The notes under the pieces are model-generated. The model was not told the DNA's origin, did no database searches, and was given only the letters and a program-made list of their open reading frames with translations. Shown piece by piece: positions 51,208 to 59,880 of a stretch of 64,000 bases of DNA. Origin of the DNA: Microbacterium ulmi (GTDB lineage: Bacteria; Actinomycetota; Actinomycetes; Actinomycetales; Microbacteriaceae); the NCBI RefSeq assembly GCF_011759705.1, contig NZ_JAAOZF010000001.1:2528551-2592550 (forward strand), read 5' to 3'. Position 1 is the first letter of the stretch. Each line of letters starts with the position of its first letter. Made by a program: the position numbers and the translations under genes.

Positions 51208-53349
51208 TCAGGCGTCGGCGACGCCGAGGACGTCGAGGAGCCACGCGAGCTCGAACGCCCGCTCGCGCCACGCGTTGTACCGCCCGCTCACGCCGCCGTG
51301 GCCCGCGACCATCTCGCACTTGAGCAGCGCGTCGGCGCCCACCTCGCGCAGCCGAGCGACCCACTTGGCGGGTTCGACGTAGAGCACGCGCGTGTCGTTG
51401 AGCGAGGTCACGGCGAGGATCCGCGGGTAGGCGACATCCTCCCGCACGTTCTCGTAGGGCGAGTACGACTTCATGTACGCGTACACGTCGGCGTCGTGCA
51501 GGGGGTCGCCCCACTCGTCCCATTCGATGACGGTGAGGGGGAGCGAGGGGTCGAGGATCGTCGTGAGAGCGTCGACGAACGGCACGTCCGCGAGGATGCC
51601 GGCGAACAGCTCGGGCGCGAGGTTCGCGACGGCTCCCATGAGGAGCCCGCCTGCCGAGCCGCCTTCTGCGACCATGCGGTCGGCGCTCGTGTATCCGCGG
51701 TCGACGAGGTGCAGCGCGCTGTCGACGAAATCGGTGAAGGTGTTGCGCTTGCTGAGCAGCTTGCCGTCCTCGTACCACTGACGGCCGAGCTCGCCGCCGC
51801 CGCGGACGTGGGCGACGGCGAACACGACGCCGCGGTCGAGCTCCGACAGCCGAGGCACCGAGAAGCCGGGCTCGATCGAGTGCTCGTACGAGCCGTACCC
51901 GTACAGGTGCAGCGGCCGGGGCGCGGCTCCCGCGTCGCCGAACGAGCGCTTCCACACGAGCGAGATGGGCAGCTGCGTGCCGTCATGCGCCGTCGCCCAC
52001 ACGCGGGCCTGCGCATAGTCGTCGGGATCGTAGCCGCCGAGCACCGGCTGGCGCTTGCGCAGCAGGAGCTCCCCTGACGCGACGTCGTAGTCGTAGACCG
52101 TGCTCGGGGTCACGAACGAGCCGTAGCCCAGCCGCAGCAGCGGGGGCGCCCATTCGGGGTTGCCCGCGGTGCCCACCGAGTAGAGGGGCTCGTCGAAGCC
52201 GATCTCGCGCACGTCGTGCGTCGCGTAGTCCAGCATCCCGAGCCGTGCGAGGCCGCCGCGCCGATAGGCGACGACGCCCCAGTCGCGAAACGTCGACACG
52301 CCGAGGAGCCGCTCGCCTGCGCGGTGGGGGATCACGACGGTGCGGTCGCCCGCAGGGTCGGATGCCGCCACCCGCACGAGCTCGAAGTCGAGGGCGCCGT
52401 CGTTGTGCAGGAGGTACAGGACGTCCTCGCCGTCGACGACGGCGTGCTCCGACTCGTACTCGACGCCTTCGCGCCGCGGCCACACGACGCGAGGCTCCCT
52501 GCGCAGGTCGTCGGCGTCGATGAGCCACTCCTCGGACGTGATCGACGACCCGAGGCCGATCACGAGGTACCGGTCGCTGCGCGTGAAGCCCGCGCCCACC
52601 CAGTACCGTTCGTCGGGCTCGTGGAACAGCGTGACGTCGTCGGCGACGGGCGTGCCCAGCTCGTGCAGCCACACGGTGTCGGGACGCCACGCCTCGTCGA
52701 CCGTCGGGTAGACGATGAACCGGCCGTCGGGCGAGAACGTCGCCCCGGCCCCTGTGCCGGGGATCTCGTCCGCGAGCTGCTCGCCCGACACGAGGTCGCG
52801 CACGCGCACGGTGTACCGTTCGTCGCCGGCGACGTCGACGCCGTAGAGCATCCTCGTGCCGTCGTTGGACACCTCGAAGCTGCCGAGCGAGAAGAACTCG
52901 TGGCCTTCGGCTTCGACGTTGCCGTCGAGCAGCACCTGCTCGCCGGGCACCTCGACGTCGGGGGAGAGCACGGGCGGAGTCCAGTCGTCGGCAGACGCGA
53001 GGGGCGCCCGGCACTGGATGCCGTACTGCTTGCCCTCGACGGTGCGCCCGTAGTACCACCACTGGCCGCGTCGCGTGGGCACCGAGAGGTCGGTCTCGAG
53101 CGTGCGGCCCTTGATCTCGCCGAAGATCTCGTCGCGCAGCCCCGCGAGGTGGGCCGTCCGCGCCTCCGTGTAGGCGTTCTCGGCCTCGAGATGCGCGATG
53201 ACCGCGGCATCCTCCTTCGCGCGGAACCACTCGTAGGGATCCGTGACGTCGTCGCCGTGATGGGCCCTCACGACGGGGCGACGGTCGGCGACGGGAGGGA
53301 GGATTTCCGGAGGGACGGATGCCGCGGCGGCGGCGGAGCGATCGGTCAC
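51208..53349 (-). CDS. ptrB: Oligopeptidase B-like S9 prolyl oligopeptidase
   Basis: Serine peptidase cutting short peptides after basic residues, 713 residues. The N-terminal beta-propeller (about 80-420) precedes the alpha/beta hydrolase domain. The triad is Ser in AEGGSAGGLLMGAV, Asp in TSLNDTRVLYVEP and His in VAGHGGVSGRY. VRGGGELGRQWYEDGKLLSKRNTFTDF is the family signature. The start is the GTG at 53349; TAGCGT lies six bases upstream, again leaderless. It has no signal peptide, as expected for a cytoplasmic enzyme. Confidence 0.93.
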   Translation of the reverse strand: MTDRSAAAAASVPPEILPPVADRRPVVRAHHGDDVTDPYEWFRAKEDAAVIAHLEAENAYTEARTAHLAGLRDEIFGEIKGRTLETDLSVPTRRGQWWYYGRTVEGKQYGIQCRAPLASADDWTPPVLSPDVEVPGEQVLLDGNVEAEGHEFFSLGSFEVSNDGTRMLYGVDVAGDERYTVRVRDLVSGEQLADEIPGTGAGATFSPDGRFIVYPTVDEAWRPDTVWLHELGTPVADDVTLFHEPDERYWVGAGFTRSDRYLVIGLGSSITSEEWLIDADDLRREPRVVWPRREGVEYESEHAVVDGEDVLYLLHNDGALDFELVRVAASDPAGDRTVVIPHRAGERLLGVSTFRDWGVVAYRRGGLARLGMLDYATHDVREIGFDEPLYSVGTAGNPEWAPPLLRLGYGSFVTPSTVYDYDVASGELLLRKRQPVLGGYDPDDYAQARVWATAHDGTQLPISLVWKRSFGDAGAAPRPLHLYGYGSYEHSIEPGFSVPRLSELDRGVVFAVAHVRGGGELGRQWYEDGKLLSKRNTFTDFVDSALHLVDRGYTSADRMVAEGGSAGGLLMGAVANLAPELFAGILADVPFVDALTTILDPSLPLTVIEWDEWGDPLHDADVYAYMKSYSPYENVREDVAYPRILAVTSLNDTRVLYVEPAKWVARLREVGADALLKCEMVAGHGGVSGRYNAWRERAFELAWLLDVLGVADA

Positions 53350-53355
53350 GGCTCC

Positions 53356-53361
53356 ACGCTA
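53356..53361 (-). promoter_or_regulatory. -10 element of ptrB
   Basis: TAGCGT (minus strand), six bases from the GTG at 53349. The remaining 185 bases to the divergent pit start hold a GAGGATT/AATCCTC hairpin and, at about 53479, GGTGAAC, whose complement GTTCACC is the core of actinobacterial PHO boxes. Confidence 0.5.
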
Positions 53362-53546
53362 GTCGCCCTCCGCGCAGGGGCCTCCGCTGCGGCCTCGATT
53401 GCGCGACAGGTGGATTACGGGATCCCCATCTGGTATGCGAGGATTTGTCGTGGCCGGGTTGCCGGAGCATGAATCCTCGGTGAACTGTTCGTTCGCAACG
53501 CCGATCTCTCGGCACCTCTCCCTCACCCCATCACGGAAAGCGAACG

Positions 53547-55205
53547 GTGGAAACCGCAGCCCTGATCGTCGTGCTGGTCATCGCACTGGCGCTGTTCTTC
53601 GACTTCACGAACGGGTTCCATGACACCGCCAACGCGATGGCGACGCCCATCGCGACGGGTGCCCTCAAGCCCAAGGTCGCGGTCCTGCTGGCGGCCGGGC
53701 TGAACCTCATCGGCGCGTTCCTGTCGACCGAGGTGTCGAAGACGATCTCGCACGGGATCATCCAGGAAGACCGGATCCAGCCCGTGGCGTTCCTGCCGAT
53801 CATCTTCGCCGGGCTCATCGGCGCGATCACGTGGAACATGCTGACGTGGCTGCTCGGACTGCCGTCGAGCTCGTCGCACGCACTGTTCGGCGGGCTCATC
53901 GGGGCCACGATCGTGGGCGCGAGCGCCGCGGCGATCGACTTCGGCGTCGTCCTCAGCCGGGTCGTGCTGCCTGCCCTCATCGCCCCGTTCACGGCGGGAG
54001 TCATCGCCTTCGTCGTCACGAAGGTCGCCTACGCCGTGACGCGCAGATACGACGGCAGGCCGGACGGCCGCGACGGCTTCCGCTTCGGCCAGATCTTCAC
54101 GTCGTCGCTCGTCGCGCTCGCCCACGGCACGAACGATGCGCAGAAGACGATGGGTGTCATCACGCTCGCGCTCATCATGGCGGGCTGGCAGAGCTCGGCG
54201 CAGGCGGACCCGCAGCTGTGGGTCGTGCTCGCCTGCGCCATCACGATCGCGCTGGGCACCTACACGGGCGGCTGGCGCATCATCCGCACGCTCGGCAAGG
54301 GTCTCACCGACGTCAAGCCCGCACAGGGGTTCTCCGCCGAGACCTCGACGGCATCGACGATCCTCGCCTCGAGCTTCTTCGGGTTCGCCCTGTCGACGAC
54401 GCAGGTCGCCTCGGGATCGGTCATCGGCTCGGGTCTGGGCCGCCGTGGGTCGACGGTGCGCTGGCGCACGGTCGGCCGCATCGCGGTCGGATGGGTGCTG
54501 ACTCTTCCCGCTGCGGGCGGGGTGGGGGCGCTCGCGGCCCTGCTGGTGGTGTGGCTCGGCACGTGGGGGATCCTGATCGACGCCGTCCTGGCTGTCGGCA
54601 TCGTCGCGGCGATCTTCGTGCGCTCCCGCCGCAACGCGGTCTCGGCCCACAACGCGATGAGCGAGGTCGCAGACTCGGGCCTGGCCGTCAACGTCACGGA
54701 GAACCCCCCGCCGACCCGCCGCCAGAGCCGGCTCGCGCGTGAGCAGGAGCGCCGCCGCGCGGAGGCCGCGGCGCGCAGGGCCGCCGACGCGCATTCCAAG
54801 GCGCAGGCCAGGGCACGTGCCGACCAGAAGCGCGCCGACGAGGCCAAGCGCGCGGCCGAGCACGCCCGCCGCGCGGCCGACACCGGCGCTCCAGGCGATG
54901 CGAAGCGGACGGCGGCGGCGAAGGCCAAGGCCGACGCGAAGGTCCGCTCGGCCGACGCGCGCGCGGCCGAGGCGCAGCGCGACGCCGACGAGAAGGCGGT
55001 CGTCGCGGCGCGGGCCAAGCGCGCCGTCGAGGCCACCACTTCGGCCCTCTCGCTCGTCGACGTGGGCGCGCAGACGCGCAGGGCGACGGCCTCCGGCAGA
55101 CCCGCCGATCCGAAGGCGACGGCCAAGCGCGCGGGGCAGACGCCCGACTCCGCCACGAAGGCGGATGCCGCGCGTGCGGCATCCGAGAAGGGGACGTCGA
55201 AGTGA
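53547..55205 (+). CDS. pit: PiT-family inorganic phosphate transporter with long charged tail
   Basis: Phosphate/cation symporter of the PiT family, 552 residues. The transmembrane part (1-360) has the two inverted family signatures, FDFTNGFHDTANAMATPIATGAL near residue 20 and ALAHGTNDAQKTMGVI near 195. The final 180 residues are a hydrophilic Ala/Arg/Lys/Glu-rich region (REQERRRAEAAARRAADAHSKAQ onward) that would form a long coiled coil in the cytoplasm and is far longer than usual for PiT. A small membrane gene overlaps the stop. The start is GTG at 53547 with GGAAAG upstream. Confidence 0.93.
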   Translation: METAALIVVLVIALALFFDFTNGFHDTANAMATPIATGALKPKVAVLLAAGLNLIGAFLSTEVSKTISHGIIQEDRIQPVAFLPIIFAGLIGAITWNMLTWLLGLPSSSSHALFGGLIGATIVGASAAAIDFGVVLSRVVLPALIAPFTAGVIAFVVTKVAYAVTRRYDGRPDGRDGFRFGQIFTSSLVALAHGTNDAQKTMGVITLALIMAGWQSSAQADPQLWVVLACAITIALGTYTGGWRIIRTLGKGLTDVKPAQGFSAETSTASTILASSFFGFALSTTQVASGSVIGSGLGRRGSTVRWRTVGRIAVGWVLTLPAAGGVGALAALLVVWLGTWGILIDAVLAVGIVAAIFVRSRRNAVSAHNAMSEVADSGLAVNVTENPPPTRRQSRLAREQERRRAEAAARRAADAHSKAQARARADQKRADEAKRAAEHARRAADTGAPGDAKRTAAAKAKADAKVRSADARAAEAQRDADEKAVVAARAKRAVEATTSALSLVDVGAQTRRATASGRPADPKATAKRAGQTPDSATKADAARAASEKGTSK

Positions 55206-55534
55206 ACGTCGTCATCGAGTGGGATGCCTTCGTCCAGGTCTTCGTCGCCGCGATCATCGGCGCGTCGCTCGTGGTCGCCTTCTATGCGCTGGGCCTCAGG
55301 CTTCTCGTGCGCGCGGGCCGTTCGCCCGTCGTCACGCCGGCGGCGTTCACCGACGCGATCACGGTCATCTCCGACAAGGAGGCGCGGCGTGCGGCCAAGG
55401 CCTCGGCGAAGGCCGCGAAGAAGAGTCCGCTGACGGCCGGCCAGAAGCGCCTCTCGCTCACCGGCGCCTACGCCGCGTTCGGCGTGTGCACGCTCGCCGT
55501 GCTCGGCGGGCTGTACCTCATCGTCATCCACTGA
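55202..55534 (+). CDS. Small membrane protein coupled to pit
   Basis: A 110-residue protein with two helices (about 12-34 and 86-108) separated by a basic loop (SDKEARRAAKASAKAAKKSPL). It begins at a GTG inside the pit stop codon, so it is co-translated and probably assists the transporter. It is conserved beside actinobacterial pit genes, but I know no assigned function. Confidence 0.8.
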   Translation: MNVVIEWDAFVQVFVAAIIGASLVVAFYALGLRLLVRAGRSPVVTPAAFTDAITVISDKEARRAAKASAKAAKKSPLTAGQKRLSLTGAYAAFGVCTLAVLGGLYLIVIH

Positions 55535-55551
55535 CGCCGCCGGAACCCCCT

Positions 55552-55605
55552 CGCGCCCGAGACCGCGGGCAGGCCGGCCGCGCCCGAGACCGCGGGCAGG
55601 CCGGC
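55552..55605. repeat. Exact 27-base tandem repeat between the pit operon and the phosphodiesterase gene
   Basis: Two exact copies of a 27-base unit (55552-55578, 55579-55605), beginning CGCGCCCGAGACCGCGG. Each has CCGAGACCGCGG-type internal pairing. It lies 18 bases past a stop codon and may have been copied by slippage of a terminator. Confidence 0.85.
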
Positions 55606-55628
55606 GAGGAGGACGGATGCCGCGGCTC

Positions 55629-55634
55629 TAGGCT
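55629..55634 (+). promoter_or_regulatory. -10 element of the phosphodiesterase gene
   Basis: TAGGCT, six bases before the ATG at 55641, no Shine-Dalgarno; a leaderless start in the pattern common here. Confidence 0.6.
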
Positions 55635-55640
55635 GAGCGC

Positions 55641-56555
55641 ATGGATGCCGCATCCTCGTCACCTGTGCAGTTCGGCCGGCACGCCCCCGCCCGGCGGACC
55701 ATCGTCCACCTGAGCGATACGCACCTGCTCGCGGGCAATCCACCGCTCGGCGGCCGGTACGACACGGCGGCGAATCTCGCGCGGACCCTCGAAGCCGTCG
55801 AGGGTCTCGGCATCCGCCCCCATGCCATCGTCTTCACGGGCGACCTCACCGATCTCGGCGAGCCGGACGCCTATCGGGCGCTGAAGGATGCCGTGGACCC
55901 CGTCGCGGCTCGGCTCGGCGCACCCGTCGTCTGGTGCGCGGGAAACCATGACGAGCGCCCGGCGCTGCGCCGCGACCTGCTGGGCCTCGCGCCGACGGAG
56001 GAGCCCGTGACGGGCGTCTGGGACCTCGGCGGACTGCGGCTGATCGCGCTGGACTCGAGCGTGCCCGGCTGGCACCACGGAGACCTCGACGAAGGGCAGC
56101 TCGCCTGGCTGCGCGACCTGCTCTCGGCGCCCGCGCCGCTCGGGACGCTCCTGGCTCTGCATCATCCGCCGCTGCCGAGCCACATCCCGCTGTTCGACAT
56201 CCTCGAGCTGCGCGACCAGGGGCGGCTGGCCGATGCCATCGCAGGCACCGACGTGCGAGGCGTCCTGGCGGGTCATCTGCACTACTCGACCAGCGGCACG
56301 TTCGCCGGCGTCCCCGTCAACGTCGCGGCGGCCACGTGCTACACGATGAACCTCGCGCGGCCGGCCGCCGCGGTCAACGGCATGGACGCGGGTCAGTCCT
56401 TCCACCTCGTGCACGTGTACGACGACACGATCACGCACTCGGTCGTCCCCGTCGTCGAGGTCGACACGGGCGGCTTCTTCACGCAGGAGTGGGTCGACCG
56501 GATGGCGAGGCTGACCCCCGAGGAGCGGCTGCTGTCGTTCTCGCGCAAGCGCTGA
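55641..56555 (+). CDS. Calcineurin-like phosphoesterase, cAMP phosphodiesterase type
   Basis: Metallophosphoesterase of 304 residues resembling CpdA and Rv0805, which hydrolyse 3',5'-cAMP. The dinuclear metal ligands are visible: D26-x-H28 in LSDTHL, D68 in FTGDLTD, N102-H103 in GNHDE, His in LALHHPP, and GHLHYS. It lacks a signal peptide, so it acts in the cytoplasm. Rv0805-type enzymes also accept other phosphodiesters, so cAMP is only the likely substrate. Confidence 0.87.
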   Translation: MDAASSSPVQFGRHAPARRTIVHLSDTHLLAGNPPLGGRYDTAANLARTLEAVEGLGIRPHAIVFTGDLTDLGEPDAYRALKDAVDPVAARLGAPVVWCAGNHDERPALRRDLLGLAPTEEPVTGVWDLGGLRLIALDSSVPGWHHGDLDEGQLAWLRDLLSAPAPLGTLLALHHPPLPSHIPLFDILELRDQGRLADAIAGTDVRGVLAGHLHYSTSGTFAGVPVNVAAATCYTMNLARPAAAVNGMDAGQSFHLVHVYDDTITHSVVPVVEVDTGGFFTQEWVDRMARLTPEERLLSFSRKR

Positions 56556-56595
56556 CACCTCGGTCGCGCCATGGCGGCGAGGGCCGACGAGCGCG

Positions 56596-56640
56596 ATGTA
56601 CGCCGTGTACATGGGCCGTGCGGGGCGGCGTGACTAGGCT
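56596..56640 (+). promoter_or_regulatory. aspA promoter with palindromic operator candidate
   Basis: ATGTAC, GCCGT, GTACAT (56596-56612) is a perfect inverted repeat with 6-base arms. The -10 hexamer TAGGCT is at 56635-56640, so the palindrome ends where the -35 would begin. The leader to the aspA ATG at 56691 is then about 45 bases. The regulator is unknown. Confidence 0.55.
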
Positions 56641-56690
56641 CGAGACATCCCTTTCACACCGCCGTGAACGACCCACGAGGACTGCACACC

Positions 56691-58157
56691 ATGGCTGAGG
56701 ACGCGACGACGCGCACCCGGATCGAGACCGACTCCCTGGGATCCATGGAGATCCCCGCCGACGCGTACTGGGGGATCCACACCGCGAGAGCGCTGGAGAA
56801 CTTCCCGGTCTCGCGCCGCCCGATCTCCGTCTACGCAGACCTCGTGCGTGCCCTCGCGATGGTCAAGCAGGCCTCCGCGCGCGCGAACAGGGAGATCGGC
56901 GTCCTGAGCGCGCACAAGGCGGATCTCATCGACCGCGCCGCGCAGCTGGTCATCGACGGGCGCTTCCACGACCAGTTCGTCGTGGGCGTCATCCAGGGCG
57001 GGGCCGGGACCTCGACCAACATGAACGCGAACGAGGTCATCACCAACATCGCGCTCGAGCTCGCCGGCCGGGACAAGGGCGACTACGCGTTCCTGTCGCC
57101 GATCGACGACACGAACCGCAGCCAGTCGACGAACGACGTCTACCCGACGGCGGTCAAGATCGGGCTCGGACTCGACCTGCGCACGCTCCTCGAAGAGCTC
57201 GACCTGCTCCGGCACTCGTTCCTCACGAAGGCGGTGGAGTTCCACGACGTCCTCAAGATCGGGCGGACGCAGCTGCAGGATGCCGTCCCCATGACGCTCG
57301 GGCAGGAGTTCCACGGCTTCGCCACGACGCTCGGCTACGACCATCAGCGCCTGAGCGAGAACGCCGCGCTGCTGTACGAGATCAACATGGGGGCCACGGC
57401 GATCGGCACGGGCATCACGACGCACGCCGCCTACGCGTCGGCCGTGCTGCGGCACCTGCGTGAGATCTCGGGGCTGGACCTGGCGACCGCGGAGGACCTG
57501 GTCGAGTCCACGAGCGACACGGGATCGTTCATGTCGTTCTCCTCGTCGCTCAAGCGCAACGCGATCAAGCTCTCGAAGATCTGCAACGACCTGCGCCTGC
57601 TGTCGTCCGGTCCGCAGGCGGGGCTCGGCGAGATCAACCTGCCAGCGCGCCAGGCGGGCTCGAGCATCATGCCCGGAAAGGTCAACCCCGTCATCCCCGA
57701 GGTCGTCAACCAGGTCGCGTTCGCCGTCGCCGGCGCCGACCTCACCGTGACGATGGCCGTCGAGGGCGGCCAGCTGCAGCTCAACGCGTTCGAGCCCGTG
57801 ATCGCACACTCGATCTTCCAGTCGATCACCTGGATGCGCCGTGCGATGCGGACGCTGCGCGTCAACTGCGTCGACGGCATCACGGCGAACCGCGAGCGGC
57901 TCGGCGCGATGGTCGGATCGAGCGTCGGCGTCATCACGGCGCTCACGCCCTTCATCGGCTACGCGGCGGCCGCGGCCCTCGCCAAGACCGCGCTGCTGAC
58001 GGGCCACAGCGTCGCGGACCTCGTGGTCGACGCGGGGCTCATGTCGCGCGACGAGGTCGCGAAGCAGCTCTCGCCGGCTCGCCTGTCAGGGCTCGAGGCG
58101 GTGACCGCCGCGATCCCCGTCGTCCGACCGGCGGAGAACGTCGTCCCGGGCAAGTGA
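56691..58157 (+). CDS. aspA: Aspartate ammonia-lyase
   Basis: Converts aspartate to fumarate and ammonia, 488 residues. Signatures are DDTNRSQSTNDVYPTAVKIG, KIGRTQLQDAVPMTLGQEF and the superfamily motif GSSIMPGKVNPVIPE. The GTAG-type substrate loop TSTNMNANEVITN is that of aspartase and fumarase alike; the sequence favours aspartase (MEIPADAYWGIHTARALENF). The ATG at 56691 is chosen; a GTG at 56664 would add nine residues. The operator candidate upstream suggests nitrogen or aspartate control. Confidence 0.93.
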   Translation: MAEDATTRTRIETDSLGSMEIPADAYWGIHTARALENFPVSRRPISVYADLVRALAMVKQASARANREIGVLSAHKADLIDRAAQLVIDGRFHDQFVVGVIQGGAGTSTNMNANEVITNIALELAGRDKGDYAFLSPIDDTNRSQSTNDVYPTAVKIGLGLDLRTLLEELDLLRHSFLTKAVEFHDVLKIGRTQLQDAVPMTLGQEFHGFATTLGYDHQRLSENAALLYEINMGATAIGTGITTHAAYASAVLRHLREISGLDLATAEDLVESTSDTGSFMSFSSSLKRNAIKLSKICNDLRLLSSGPQAGLGEINLPARQAGSSIMPGKVNPVIPEVVNQVAFAVAGADLTVTMAVEGGQLQLNAFEPVIAHSIFQSITWMRRAMRTLRVNCVDGITANRERLGAMVGSSVGVITALTPFIGYAAAAALAKTALLTGHSVADLVVDAGLMSRDEVAKQLSPARLSGLEAVTAAIPVVRPAENVVPGK

Positions 58158-58239
58158 GGCGTCTGCCGATCGCACGGCGTTTGCCTCGCATGTCCGGGTG
58201 CGGGTAGCGTTCGAGCACAGGCCGACGAGAGGACTTCCC

Positions 58240-58788
58240 GTGACCGATCCGCAGAACCCCGACGCGCAGCAGCCGCCCGCGTACACGCCGCCCCCCGCCG
58301 AGGTGCCGCCCGCGTACGACCCGGCTGCGCAGCCCCCCGCCTACGGCGGTCAGCCCCCCGCGTACGGGGCGCAGCCTCCCGCCTACGGCGCCCAGGCCCC
58401 CGGCTACGGCTACGGTGCCCAGCAGCCGTATGCCGCCGCACCGCCCGCGCCGTACGGCGCGCCCGTGCAGCCCACCGTGCCCGGCCGGACGATGGGCATC
58501 GTCGCGTTCATCCTGTCGTTCTTCGCGCAGCTCATCGCGCTGATCCTCGGCATCATCGCCCTCGTGCAGAGCCGCAAGGCGGGCGCCAAGAACGGCTTCG
58601 CGCTCGCGGCGATCATCATCAGCTCCGTGCTCATGGTGGTCGGCATCATCATCGGCATCGTGCTCCTGAGCTACTTCGGCAACCTCGCCAACGAGGTCGT
58701 CGTGAACTGCGGTCCCGGCGGATCGGGGTTCGTGGAGATCTGGGGTCAGCTGGTGCCGTGCGATCAGATCGAGAGCCCGCGCCGGTAG
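58240..58788 (+). CDS. DUF4190 membrane protein with PAYG repeats
   Basis: A 182-residue protein. The first 80 residues are a Pro/Ala/Tyr/Gly/Gln-rich region with repeated QPPAYG units, probably disordered and cytoplasmic. Two membrane helices follow in a DUF4190-type hairpin (VAFILSFFAQLIALILGIIALVQ and AAIIISSVLMVVGIIIGIVLL) with the RKAGAKNGFALA loop between. A short C-terminal domain has two Cys. Such proteins are common in actinobacteria and of unknown role, perhaps envelope assembly. The GTG at 58240 has AGAGGA upstream. Confidence 0.85.
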   Translation: MTDPQNPDAQQPPAYTPPPAEVPPAYDPAAQPPAYGGQPPAYGAQPPAYGAQAPGYGYGAQQPYAAAPPAPYGAPVQPTVPGRTMGIVAFILSFFAQLIALILGIIALVQSRKAGAKNGFALAAIIISSVLMVVGIIIGIVLLSYFGNLANEVVVNCGPGGSGFVEIWGQLVPCDQIESPRR

Positions 58789-58794
58789 CCCTCC

Positions 58795-58829
58795 ACGGCG
58801 GCGGCCGCGCTCCTGCGCGCCGCCGCCGT
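58795..58829. terminator. Strong hairpin after the DUF4190 gene
   Basis: ACGGCGGCGGC and GCCGCCGCCGT are perfect 11-base arms with a 13-base loop, seven bases past the stop codon. A second GC-rich stem, around CCGTGCACGG at about 58927-58936, lies nearer the convergent FAH gene. The repeated TGCTCAGCCGAC text between (58862-58945) gives further pairing. Confidence 0.65.
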
Positions 58830-58947
58830 TCACATGCGCGCGGGCACATGCTCGGCCGACGCGCTGCTCAGCCGACCCCGGTGCACGGTCGACTCGTGCT
58901 CAGCCGACCCGTGCTCACCCGACCCCGTGCACGGTCGGCTCCGCGGC

Positions 58948-59814
58948 TCAGCCGATGATGCGACAGTGCGTCGTGAGCGCGCCGATCCCGTCGATCCCGA
59001 CGGTCACGGTCGAACGGTCGCGCAGGAAGATCTGCGGGTCGCGCGAATAGCCCGCGCCTCCGGGGCTCCCCGTCGAGATGAGGGTGCCCGGGAGCAGCGT
59101 CGCCGACCGCGACACCTGCGAGATGAGGGTCGCGACCGACCGCACCATCTGCGCCGTCGACGCGTCCTGCAGCAGGTGCCCGTCCAGGATCGTCCAGATG
59201 TGCAGCTGCTGAGGGTCGGGGATCTCGTCCGCCGTCACGACGAAGGGACCCGTCGGGGTGAAGCCGTCGAACGACTTGCACCGCGACCACTGGGCCTCCG
59301 AGTACTGGATGTCGCGCGCCGTGATGTCGTTGACGACCGTATAGCCCCACACGTGCCTCAGCGCGTCCTCCACGGCGACGTCCTTCGCGGGCGTTCCGAT
59401 GATGACGCCCAGCTCGGCCTCGTAGTCGATCGCCTCGCTCAGCGAGCGCCGCCACGTCGTCGTCCCCTCGTGGCCGGTCAGGGAGTTCGGCCACAGCCCG
59501 AACACGGTCGGCGTGGAGTCGGTCTTGAGGCCGAGCTCGCTCGAGTGCGCCGCGTAGTTGAGCCCGATCGCGAGAATGGCGGGCGGTGTCAGGACGACGG
59601 ACGCGAACCGCACCTCCGGGAGCGGATGCCGCGGCCCCCCGCCCCGCGGTGCCGCCCGCACGCGGGCGAGCAGATCGTCGCCCCCTGCGATGAGCTCCTC
59701 CAGGAACCGCGGCGCTCCCGGGAAGAGCGACTCGACGAGGATGGCCTCCTCGTTCTCGACCACTGCCAGCCTGGGCTCGTCCGCCCCGGGCGGGATCACG
59801 TGGGCGAAGCGCAT
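58948..59814 (-). CDS. Fumarylacetoacetate hydrolase family protein
   Basis: FAH-superfamily hydrolase or isomerase of 288 residues. The metal ligands are in AIDYEAELGVIIG (E-x-E) and an upstream Glu or Asp; VWGYTVVNDITARDIQ is the family motif and GLNYAAHSSELG marks the active site. Members cleave C-C bonds of acylpyruvates or decarboxylate oxaloacetate; the present substrate is unclear. TAGCCT six bases from the ATG suggests a leaderless mRNA. Confidence 0.92.
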   Translation of the reverse strand: MRFAHVIPPGADEPRLAVVENEEAILVESLFPGAPRFLEELIAGGDDLLARVRAAPRGGGPRHPLPEVRFASVVLTPPAILAIGLNYAAHSSELGLKTDSTPTVFGLWPNSLTGHEGTTTWRRSLSEAIDYEAELGVIIGTPAKDVAVEDALRHVWGYTVVNDITARDIQYSEAQWSRCKSFDGFTPTGPFVVTADEIPDPQQLHIWTILDGHLLQDASTAQMVRSVATLISQVSRSATLLPGTLISTGSPGGAGYSRDPQIFLRDRSTVTVGIDGIGALTTHCRIIG

Positions 59815-59820
59815 CTGTCC

Positions 59821-59874
59821 AGGCTAGTCGTCCGTCTCGCGTCGGGGCGCGGCGATGTGCGCGGCCCCTAGGCT
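59821..59874. promoter_or_regulatory. Divergent leaderless promoters of FAH gene and prsW
   Basis: TAGCCT (minus, 59826-59821) is six bases from the FAH ATG. TAGGCT (plus, 59869-59874) is six bases from the PrsW ATG. The 66-base spacer has no Shine-Dalgarno on either side. Confidence 0.6.
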
Positions 59875-59880
59875 GTCGTC

